From: an uncultured Acidobacteriota bacterium
GTDB lineage: Bacteria > Acidobacteriota > Terriglobia > Terriglobales > Acidobacteriaceae
NCBI GenBank assembly: GCA_903851035.1
Contig: CAINND010000052.1
Span: 1-38,281, forward strand
Direction of reading: 5' to 3'
DNA: 38,281 nucleotides
Shown: one piece after another, positions 26,959-33,510 of the stretch
How the letters are laid out: each line of letters opens with the position of its first letter
Position numbering within the stretch: position 1 is the stretch's first letter
Notes under the pieces: model-generated
Told to the model about the DNA's origin: nothing
The model's input: the letters and a program-made list of their open reading frames with translations, nothing else
The model's database searches: none
Translations under genes and position numbers: made by a program

Positions 26959-27180
26959 TTGCCAAAGTTCGAAGAGAGCCTGCAAAGGCTGGAAAGCATC
27001 GTAAAGGAAATGGAACGCGGCGAACTGCCCCTGGAGGCCTCGCTGAAGCTCTTTGAAGAAGGCATCGCTCTTTCCGGTACTTGCCGCAAGCAACTGGAAG
27101 AAGCCGAAGGCAAGGTGGAAATCCTGCTGAAGCAGAATGGAGAGATGCGCGCCGAGCCATTTGGCGAATCTGAAAAGTAG
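26959..27180 (+). CDS. xseB: Exodeoxyribonuclease VII small subunit
   Basis: The 73-residue protein has the XseB signature: FEESLQRLESIVKEMERGELPLEASLKLFEEG, a helical hairpin, followed by KQLEEAEGKVEILL. It binds XseA to form exonuclease VII, which degrades single-stranded DNA. The start codon is TTG 26959 with GGAGGG about 5 bp upstream. xseA is not in this window. The 117 bp before it hold no gene. Confidence 0.93.
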   Translation: MPKFEESLQRLESIVKEMERGELPLEASLKLFEEGIALSGTCRKQLEEAEGKVEILLKQNGEMRAEPFGESEK

Positions 27181-27267
27181 CACCGCCCTCCGCATCCTTT
27201 ACGACGAAGCAAGAACCTTTTCCGTCCGTCTGTGCCTTCGGCACGGCGGCCGCAGTACGGAGGGTTT

Positions 27268-27645
27268 ATGCCTTCGCTCAATATCGTCATCGCGCAGCGC
27301 AATCCCGCAACAGCTCGTGAGCTGTCAGATCAGCTTGGCGTGCACTTTACGCATGTCAGCGTGGCCACCAGCGCACAGGAACTTTCCCTCATCATGCGCC
27401 GACACCAACCCAGTGTCGCCGTGGTGGGCCTGGAACTTATTACGCTCGACGAAGTCACGGCCTTGAGCCGCATTTTCGCCGGGCTCACCATCATATGCAC
27501 GCATCATGCGCCGGACGAGCGCATGTGGATGGCTGCCATCCGCGCCGGGGCCGCAGAGTTTTGCCACCCGCACGATCTAGCGGTTATATTGCACGCCGCG
27601 CAGCAGGCCTCGTACTCGCATCCTGCATGGCCAATCGCCGCGTAG
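27268..27645 (+). CDS. Stand-alone receiver-like protein lacking the phospho-acceptor Asp
   Basis: The 125-residue protein has the alternating beta/alpha pattern of a response-regulator receiver: LNIVIAQRNPATARELSDQL, PSVAVVGLELI, LTIICTHHAPDERMWMAAIRAGAAEFC. Where an aspartate should end strand 3 there is VVGLEL, and the acidic pair of strand 1 is also missing. It could therefore be a pseudo-receiver that signals by protein contact without phosphorylation. There is no output domain. The ribosome site is inside a 15-bp stretch (27251-27265) identical to that before xseB. Confidence 0.6.
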   Translation: MPSLNIVIAQRNPATARELSDQLGVHFTHVSVATSAQELSLIMRRHQPSVAVVGLELITLDEVTALSRIFAGLTIICTHHAPDERMWMAAIRAGAAEFCHPHDLAVILHAAQQASYSHPAWPIAA

Positions 27646-27764
27646 CTTGCCGCCGCCGATGCGCCATTGAATCCAGCCGGCACTTCTGTGCTAAGTCACT
27701 TCTTCTGTGCGTCTATAATTAGGGCATAGTTCGATTCGTTCGCAAATTCCCAGTGGAGAAACAG

Positions 27765-29375
27765 ATGAAGCGTAACGCGCTTGTCGTGGGTCTAGTACTC
27801 GTGGCCCTTGCCCTTGTCTTCTCATCGGCCGCCGTGGCCGCGGAAAAACCGGAGAAGCCCGCAGAAACCTCAAAGTTCAACGCGCCTCCCGCCGATTCCA
27901 TCACCGAAGACGTCGTCGAAGCCGCCGGACAGAAGATCGCCTACCAGGCCATCGCCGGCACCATCACCGTGGGCGGCAGTGATGAGTACGACGCGCAGAT
28001 TGACGCCCAGGGCAAGCCGCTGGAAGGCACCGACATCAAGCCTCCTGCCGAGCCCAAGGACGCGCCCGCCACCTCGCGCATCTTCTACGTTGCCTATCTC
28101 CGCAAGGATCAGAAGGCCGAGCAGCGCCCCATCACCTTCCTTTTCAATGGCGGCCCCGGCTCGGCCACCGTGTGGCTGCACATGGGAACCTTCGGCCCCA
28201 AGCGCGTGCCCACCCCCGGCGATCATCACATGCCGCCCGCACCCTACGCGCTGGTCAACAACGCCTACACCTTGCTGGATACCAGTGACATCGTCTTCAT
28301 TGACATGCCCGGCGCCGGCTTCAGCCGCATCTATGGCAAAGACAAGGAAGACGCCTTCTGGGGTGTCGATCAGGACGCCGAGGCCTTTGCCCGCTTCATC
28401 GCGCGCTTCGTCAGCAAGTACAACCGCTGGAACTCGCCCAAGTACATCTTTGGCGAAAGCTACGGCACCACGCGCGCCGCGCAGTTGGCCAACATCCTGC
28501 AACAGCGCAAGAACATCGACCTCAACGGCGTCATCATGCTCTCGCAGATCATGACTTACGCCAGCAGTCCCGATCGCGCTGAGCCCGGCCAGGACCTGCC
28601 GTTCATCCTCGACCTGCCCACCTACGCCGCCTCGGCCTGGTATCACCACCGCGTGCCCAACCAGCCCAAGGAGCTGAAGCCCTTCCTCACCGAAGTGGAG
28701 AACTTCTCACTCGGCGACTTCGCCCACGCGCTCGCCCTCGGCACGGCTCTGCCGGAGGCTGACAAAAAGGCCATCGCCGAAAAGCTGCACAACTACACCG
28801 GACTGCCGGTCGCGCTGCTGCTCAAGGCGGATCTGCGCATCGACGGCGGCGTCTTCGAAAAGTCCTTGCAGGATGATGAAGGCATCACCACCGGACGTCT
28901 GGACACGCGCTTCAGCGGCCCCACGCTCGATCCCCTCAGCCGCAACGCCGAATACGATCCCATGAGCTCGGCCATCGGCGCCGCCTACGTCAGCAGCTTT
29001 AACGACTACGTTCGTCGCGACCTGAAGTGGGGCGCCGACCAAAGCTACCTGCTTTACGCGCAGTTCGGCGGTCACCGCTGGAAGCCGCGCCGCCGCCGCA
29101 TGAACGTCAACGTGATTGACGAGCTGGCCACGGCCATGAAGGAGAACCCGCGCCTCAAGGTGCTGCTCAATGCCGGATACTACGACCTAGCGACACCGTA
29201 CTTTGCCGCCGTCTTTGAGAATCGCCACATGGCCATTCCGCCCGAGCTGGTCAAAAACATCGACTACGCTTTCTACGAGAGCGGGCACATGGTCTATCTG
29301 CAGGAGGAGTGCCTGAAGCAGTTGCACGAGACTGTGGCCAACTTCATCCGGAAGACCAGCAGCGAAGCCAAGTAA
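27765..29375 (+). CDS. Secreted S10-family serine carboxypeptidase-like protein
   Basis: The 536-residue protein has a signal peptide (cleavage after AVA, about residue 25) and the S10 catalytic set: the oxyanion region FLFNGGPGSATVW, GESYGTTRAA with Ser232, Asp474 in AGYYDLATPYF and His508 in ESGHMVY. These enzymes remove C-terminal residues from peptides, here probably in the periplasm. The N-terminal pro-like region is charged (KPEKPAETSK). The start ATG 27765 has GGAG 6 bp upstream; a GTG at 27753 is in frame but less likely. A TATAAT-like -10 lies at 27714-27719. Confidence 0.9.
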   Translation: MKRNALVVGLVLVALALVFSSAAVAAEKPEKPAETSKFNAPPADSITEDVVEAAGQKIAYQAIAGTITVGGSDEYDAQIDAQGKPLEGTDIKPPAEPKDAPATSRIFYVAYLRKDQKAEQRPITFLFNGGPGSATVWLHMGTFGPKRVPTPGDHHMPPAPYALVNNAYTLLDTSDIVFIDMPGAGFSRIYGKDKEDAFWGVDQDAEAFARFIARFVSKYNRWNSPKYIFGESYGTTRAAQLANILQQRKNIDLNGVIMLSQIMTYASSPDRAEPGQDLPFILDLPTYAASAWYHHRVPNQPKELKPFLTEVENFSLGDFAHALALGTALPEADKKAIAEKLHNYTGLPVALLLKADLRIDGGVFEKSLQDDEGITTGRLDTRFSGPTLDPLSRNAEYDPMSSAIGAAYVSSFNDYVRRDLKWGADQSYLLYAQFGGHRWKPRRRRMNVNVIDELATAMKENPRLKVLLNAGYYDLATPYFAAVFENRHMAIPPELVKNIDYAFYESGHMVYLQEECLKQLHETVANFIRKTSSEAK

Positions 29376-29395
29376 CTGAGCTTCAATCCAAACGG

Positions 29396-29419
29396 GAAGC
29401 CCGGCTCCGGCCGGGCTTC
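29396..29419. terminator. Terminator-like hairpin, copy 1
   Basis: GAAGCCCGGC, TCCG loop, GCCGGGCTTC (10 bp), about 20 bp past the S10 peptidase stop. It is not followed by a T-run. Confidence 0.6.
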
Positions 29420-29445
29420 TGCTTGAAGACAAAGTTGCATAAATG

Positions 29446-29573
29446 GAAATGTCATTGCGACCGAAGCGCCACAGGCGCGTTGTGGAGCAACCTTTTGTTT
29501 TGCCCTCCCAAGAAACAAAGGGTGGTTCGACTCCGCGCCCAAACAGCGGGCGCTGCGCTCACCATGACATTTC
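29446..29573. repeat. Palindromic repeat element of about 128 bp (MITE/REP-like)
   Basis: The outer arms GAAATGTCAT (29446-29455) and ATGACATTTC (29564-29573) are perfect inverted repeats. Inside, a CGAAGCGCC/GGGCGCTGCG pair and a CCTTTTGTTT/AAACAAAGGG pair continue the fold toward the centre. There is no ORF of note. The form fits a dispersed palindromic repeat; whether copies occur elsewhere in the genome cannot be seen here. Confidence 0.55.
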
Positions 29574-29608
29574 GTAAGTTTGAGATGTCTCTAGGTTGGT
29601 CAGTACTC

Positions 29609-29634
29609 GAAGCCCGGCTTCGGCCGGGCTTTTC
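29609..29634 (+). terminator. Terminator hairpin, copy 2
   Basis: GAAGCCCGGC, TTCG loop, GCCGGGCTT, then TTTCC. It differs from copy 1 mainly in the loop and sits on the other side of the palindromic element, 57 bp before ispA. Confidence 0.7.
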
Positions 29635-29690
29635 CATTCCGCCGCCCACTGGCATCCACCGCCGCCGCGCTGATACACTTTGAGTCGCCC

Positions 29691-30572
29691 ATGCTGAAAG
29701 AAACTCTTCTCAACGGTCAAAAGGCTGCCGACGCGGCGCTGGAGAAACTCCTGCCCGCGGGCACGCAGTATCCCACCACCATTCATCAGGCCATGCGCCA
29801 CAGCGTCTTCGCCGGAGGCAAACGCCTGCGACCCATCCTCTGCATGGAGGCGGCGCGCATGATTGCCGGGTCCCTGCCCGAGGGCGTCGAAGACCTCGGC
29901 GCGGCCATTGAGATGCTCCACACCTACTCGCTGGTGCACGACGATCTGCCCGCGCTCGATAACGACGACCTGCGCCGCGGACGCCCCACCTGCCACAAGG
30001 CCTTTGGAGAAGCCACGGCCATTCTCGCCGGTGACGCTCTGCAAACCCAGGCCTACGAGGTGATGGCCGAGCTCAAGTGCCCGGCCGAGGCGCGCGTGCG
30101 CATCATCGCCGAGCTGGCCCACGGAACCGGCACCATTGACGGAATGATCGGCGGTCAGGTGGTGGACCTCGAAAGCGAGCACGTCAAGCCCGACCTGCCT
30201 ACTTTGGAATACATCCACCGCGCCAAGACCGGAGCGCTCATCGTCAGCTCTCTGCTGACCGGCTGCTACTACGCCGGAGCCACAGCCGTGGAGGTCCAGC
30301 GCGTGCGTGAGTTTGGACGCGCCGCAGGGCTGGCCTTCCAGATCGCCGATGACATCCTGGACGTGACCGCCACGAGCGAGCAACTGGGCAAAACCGCGGG
30401 CAAGGATTTGGTGGCCGAGAAAGTCACCTACCCCGCGCTCTTTGGACTGGAAAAGGCCGAAGAGATGGCCGCGCAACTCATCCGCACCGCCTGCTCGGCC
30501 TTGGATAGCTTTGGCCAGCGCGCGCTGCCGCTAACGGAGATCGCCCGCTATTTGGTCGAGCGCAAAAAGTAG
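29691..30572 (+). CDS. ispA: Farnesyl-diphosphate synthase-type polyprenyl synthetase
   Basis: IspA joins isopentenyl and allylic diphosphates to give farnesyl diphosphate for quinones and bactoprenol. The 293-residue protein has GGKRLRP (42-48), the first Asp-rich motif DDLPALDND (84-92) and the second motif in FQIADDILD. Tyr79, five residues before the first motif, matches bacterial FPP synthases, whereas small residues there give longer chains. The start is ATG 29691. No dxs follows, although the two often sit together. Confidence 0.92.
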   Translation: MLKETLLNGQKAADAALEKLLPAGTQYPTTIHQAMRHSVFAGGKRLRPILCMEAARMIAGSLPEGVEDLGAAIEMLHTYSLVHDDLPALDNDDLRRGRPTCHKAFGEATAILAGDALQTQAYEVMAELKCPAEARVRIIAELAHGTGTIDGMIGGQVVDLESEHVKPDLPTLEYIHRAKTGALIVSSLLTGCYYAGATAVEVQRVREFGRAAGLAFQIADDILDVTATSEQLGKTAGKDLVAEKVTYPALFGLEKAEEMAAQLIRTACSALDSFGQRALPLTEIARYLVERKK

Positions 30573-30629
30573 ACAACGCTTTTACAGATAAGAAATTCAA
30601 CCGTCATCAACCATCGGAGGCAATTGTCC

Positions 30630-31142
30630 ATGAGCGTGATTGACGAAGTCCTGGCCGCTAACGCCCGCTACAAGGAGACGCACGACGCGTCTCTCTATTC
30701 GCCCAGCCCGCGCCGCCACCTGGCGGTGCTCATGTGCATGGATACCCGCCTGCTCTCCGCCGCCCTGGGCCTCGACTTTGGCGACGCACACTTCATCCGC
30801 AACGCCGGCGGCATCGCCACCGATGACGCCATCCGCTCCCTGCTCGTAAGCCACTACATGCTCGGCACAAAGGAGGTCATGGTCATCAACCACACCGACT
30901 GCGGCCTAATGAAAGCCACGGAGGAGGAGATGCACCAGATTATCGAGACCAAGGCCGGTCGGCCCCCGAATATGCCCGTGCGCTTCCACGCCTTTAAGGA
31001 CGTAGCCAAAAACGTGCACGAACAGCTGGAGCGGCTGGCCTCGCACAACTGGGTGAGAAAAGAGCTGACCCTGCGCGGCTTCGTCTACGACGTGACCACC
31101 GGCCACCTGACCGAGGTGCCTTGGGAGTGCAAGAGGAGCTAG
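30630..31142 (+). CDS. Beta-class carbonic anhydrase
   Basis: The 170-residue enzyme interconverts CO2 and bicarbonate. Zinc ligands are Cys36 in MCMDTR (with the Asp38-Arg40 dyad), His88 and Cys91 in NHTDCG. The segment IRNAGGIATDDAIRSL is also typical. It is shorter than plant-type beta enzymes and resembles the compact bacterial subgroup. ATG 30630 has GGAGG (30616-30620) 9 bp upstream; a TTG at 30624 is too close. It is not in an operon with ispA by any clear sign, though only 57 bp separate them. Confidence 0.92.
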   Translation: MSVIDEVLAANARYKETHDASLYSPSPRRHLAVLMCMDTRLLSAALGLDFGDAHFIRNAGGIATDDAIRSLLVSHYMLGTKEVMVINHTDCGLMKATEEEMHQIIETKAGRPPNMPVRFHAFKDVAKNVHEQLERLASHNWVRKELTLRGFVYDVTTGHLTEVPWECKRS

Positions 31143-31179
31143 AGGGAATCGACAGAAAATTTTGCGGGGTGGGATTCCA

Positions 31180-31760
31180 ACACAAACACGAATCCCGAGG
31201 GTGGCGACCCGATTCACCTCGACCAGCAGTTCGCGTTAGACCCTTACCAGACCTGCTCTCGTTGCTTTCAGCCTTTCAGCTGACTGCCCCGTGCGGTCCC
31301 GGTTCGGGCTCCGGGCTAACCGACCAATCGGACAAACCGACTCGTTCCTCGGGATCCTATCTTGCCTTTCACAGTATCCTGTTCGCCTCAACCAGCAGCT
31401 CGCTATAGACCCTCGCTGCCCCTCATAAGCTCAACAACGGATGTCGTACACAGCAGGCCCATTGGATTGCTCCGTTGAACCGTCGGACATGCGGTGCGAC
31501 CCGCCTGCCCTAGCACCGGTTTGCGGCCGGCGCGTTGCTCCTTCAGGTCTTGCGACCCTACGGGAGAACCAGAAGAGTTGCGCTCTCCTGGCCCTGTCGC
31601 CTTTGCGGGCGCCAGGCTTTATTTCCTACCAGCACCGCCGTGCCGATAGGGGGTTCCAAGGGCTTGCACCCTCTTCGCCCGGGACTGCCGTCCCTAGGTT
31701 CCGGCAACCGCCGTCGCCGGATTCGCTGTGTACTTCCAAGTCCGTTGATGGCCTAAGTGA
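31180..31760 (-). ncRNA. Large structured noncoding RNA candidate, family not identified
   Basis: No believable protein frame crosses this stretch, but the minus strand folds into many helices. A long-range helix closes 31436-31747: CAACGGA (31747-31741) with TCCGTTG (31442-31436), and GTACACAGC (31734-31726) with GCTGTGTAC (31455-31447). Inside lie hairpins GGGAC/GTCCC, AGGGT-GCAA-GCCCT, CCAGGAGAG/CTCTTCTGG with loop CGCAA, and GGTC-GCAA-GACC. GCAA loops are GNRA only on the minus strand, which fixes the direction. The second half has the helix ATCCCGAGG (31355-31347)/CCTCGGGAT (31200-31192) and two copies of a 32-nt sequence. It does not match RNase P, tmRNA, SRP RNA or rRNA by eye. HEARO/omega RNA or an intron remnant are the first families to test. 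Confidence 0.6.
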
Positions 31761-32229
31761 GCTCGCTTGAGCCCCGGACTCACCACCAACTGGGAAAACT
31801 TGGGAAACTGTCAAAGAACGATTGTTGTTGTACCGCAACCGTAAAAAGAGTCAAGCAAACAGGCGGAACTCTATCTGCCGTGTTTTCAATCGAGTGCAGC
31901 CCATCCACAAGGCCCTGCATTATGTTTTGTGCAGCCGGATGAATTTTTCCTGCAAAAAACAGTACACACGGCAGCGCACGCAAAAATCGAAGTATCGCGA
32001 AAAGGCGCATAAACACTGCTTCAAATCGATATCCGCCATCGTCGGATTCACGCATCCGGCCTCTGCCACCGGCACCAGTGCTCTCCGCATGACTACGGTG
32101 CAAAAGCCGTGCGGAAGCGCGTTTTTCGCGGCTCCGGCAATTCATCAAAATGTAACTTTGACGCCGCTAGCGGCCTGCGGAGAAGCTTCCTTGAATGCGA
32201 TGCAGCGATATTGCGGAGGAAGTGTTGCA
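31761..32229. other. Intergenic region, no gene seen
   Basis: Apart from the candidate promoter and boxA-like site, I see nothing I can name. Frames on both strands (31822-32352 plus, 31780-32148 minus) lack protein-like composition. Confidence 0.5.
31809..31854 (-). promoter_or_regulatory. Candidate promoter and boxA-like site for the RNA
   Basis: On the minus strand TTGACT (31854-31849), 16 bp, TACAAC (31832-31827) precede CGTTCTTTGACA (31820-31809), which resembles the boxA antitermination sequence found before rRNA genes. The position, 50-60 nt before the structured segment, fits a long untranslated transcript. Confidence 0.35.
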
Positions 32230-32257
32230 CCCGCGCCGGAAACTACTCCAGCGCGGG
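32230..32257 (-). terminator. Hairpin after the metallo-hydrolase gene
   Basis: On the minus strand CCCGCGCTGG and CCGGCGCGGG pair over 10 bp (one G-U) around an 8-nt loop, 10 bp past the stop codon. There is no T-run, so termination strength is uncertain. Confidence 0.5.
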
Positions 32258-32267
32258 GCGTAAAGCC

Positions 32268-32981
32268 TTATGAAAGAGTCAGTTCGCGGCGCACGCCGGG
32301 CTTCAGGTCCCAGATGTTGAAGTCCAGCTCGGTGGCTGTCGAGGCCAGTTGACTGGGTTTGCCGGTCAGCACAGGAAACGTCCCGAAGTGCATGGGCACC
32401 AACACCTTAGGACGCAGCAGGCGGCAGGCGTATTCGGCCTCGCGCGCGCCCATGGTGAAGTGATCTCCAATGGGCAGCAGCGCAAAGTGCGGCGCGTACA
32501 GGTCGTGGATGATCTGCATGTCGCTAAACACGGCCGTGTCTCCCGCGTGGTAGAGGCGCAGGCCGCCACTCAGTTCGACCACATAGCCGCAGGCCTCGCC
32601 GCCATAAACCATGCTGCCATCCTCTTCCTGGATGCCGCAGGAGTGCACGGCGTGCGTCATGGTGACCTTGACGCCGCAGACCTGCTGCGTGCCGCCCTTG
32701 TTCATGGGCGAGATGTTTTTGGCACCCTTGCCGCCCAGCCAGCTTGCCAGTTCGTAGATGCCGACGACCGTAGGCTGATGCTGACGGCAGATGGCGACCG
32801 CGTCTCCAATGTGGTCGCCGTGGCCATGCGTGCAGAGCAGGGCGTCGACCTTTGTCTGCGTCTTCTCGCTTTCCGGACATAGTGGGTTTTGCGTGAGCCA
32901 GGGGTCAATCAGGATGGTCTTGCCCTCGGCGGTTTCCAGCTTGAAGGTGGAGTGGCCAAGCCATGTAAGAAAGTGCGGCAT
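32268..32981 (-). CDS. UPF0173-type metal-dependent hydrolase (metallo-beta-lactamase fold)
   Basis: The 237-residue protein has the metallo-beta-lactamase fold signature THGHGDHIGD, an N-terminal WLGHSTFKLE with DPWLTQNP, then HAVHSCG, LYHAGDTAVFSDM and a C-terminal MHFGTFP that supplies the last metal ligand. This is the UPF0173 (YtkL-like) family, whose substrate is not established. The start ATG 32981 has GAGGA about 9 bp upstream. It follows the rhodanese gene by 37 bp on the same strand; the pairing may point to sulfur or thioester chemistry, which is only a guess. Confidence 0.88.
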   Translation of the reverse strand: MPHFLTWLGHSTFKLETAEGKTILIDPWLTQNPLCPESEKTQTKVDALLCTHGHGDHIGDAVAICRQHQPTVVGIYELASWLGGKGAKNISPMNKGGTQQVCGVKVTMTHAVHSCGIQEEDGSMVYGGEACGYVVELSGGLRLYHAGDTAVFSDMQIIHDLYAPHFALLPIGDHFTMGAREAEYACRLLRPKVLVPMHFGTFPVLTGKPSQLASTATELDFNIWDLKPGVRRELTLS

Positions 32982-33018
32982 CGTCGTCGTCCTCAAAAGT
33001 AGTGATTGAATTAATCGT

Positions 33019-33372
33019 TTAGCCTTGTGACTCGCGCCAGCCCTTGTAACCGCCAACCATCGAGAGCACCTTGCGGTATCCCATGCGTTGCAGCATGTAG
33101 GCGGCCAGGGCGGAGCGCATGCCTCCGGCGCAGTAGAGCACGATCTTGCGGTCTTTGTCTGTGGTCACCTGGTCAATCTTCAGTTCCAGCACGCCGCGCG
33201 GAATGGTGATGGCGCCGGGCACGGTTCCCTGCTGCCACTCATCGGGCTCGCGCACGTCAATCAGGCTGAAGTCTTCGCCGGCGTCGATCATCTGGCGCAA
33301 ATCGGCCGGAGCAATCTCCGTGACATCGCGTTTTACTTCGTTGACGAGCTGAAAGTACTCGGGACTGGGCAT
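33019..33372 (-). CDS. Single-domain rhodanese
   Basis: The 117-residue protein is one rhodanese domain: FSLIDVREPDEWQQGTVPGAI, IPRGVLE and the active-site loop CAGGMRS with the persulfide cysteine, then GYRKVLSMVGGYKGW. It could transfer sulfur or bind small anions in the cytoplasm; no signal peptide is present. The start has a perfect GGAGGT site 6 bp upstream. It is the first gene of a two-gene unit with the metallo-hydrolase. Confidence 0.92.
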   Translation of the reverse strand: MPSPEYFQLVNEVKRDVTEIAPADLRQMIDAGEDFSLIDVREPDEWQQGTVPGAITIPRGVLELKIDQVTTDKDRKIVLYCAGGMRSALAAYMLQRMGYRKVLSMVGGYKGWRESQG

Positions 33373-33465
33373 GGGCTACCTCCGTTGCATCTGTCGCCAG
33401 CGCTGAAACGTACTGGGGCGGCGAAGAGACATTTTAACGCCTCGCGGCCCTGCGTTGTGAGGATG

Positions 33466-33508
33466 GTAGAATCCGTCTGGCGGCTGCATCCAGCCGCGTC
33501 GTTTTTTT
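33466..33508 (+). promoter_or_regulatory. Leader hairpin with T-run just before the phosphatase start
   Basis: A TAGAAT -10-like hexamer (33467-33472) is followed by GCGGCTG-CATC-CAGCCGC (33480-33497) and, after 4 nt, seven T (33502-33508), ending 2 bp before ATG 33511. It looks like a terminator or attenuator in the leader; there is no plus-strand gene upstream for it to end. Confidence 0.4.
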
Positions 33509-33510
33509 CT

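Noticed and set aside
31321-31390. Loose resemblance of the minus strand to a 23S rRNA segment (GTGAACxAGTACCGTGAGGGAAAGG)
   Set aside because: Only scattered bases agree, and neighbouring conserved rRNA segments are absent.
31478-31500. Resemblance of GTCGCACCGCATG...ACGGTTC (minus strand) to the 3' half of a group II intron domain V
   Set aside because: The 5' half with the catalytic AGC triad is missing, there is no GTGYG-type 5' end and no reverse transcriptase.
31822-32352. 176-codon plus-strand ORF after the RNA candidate
   Set aside because: Runs into the antisense of the metallo-hydrolase gene; no domain and no start signal.
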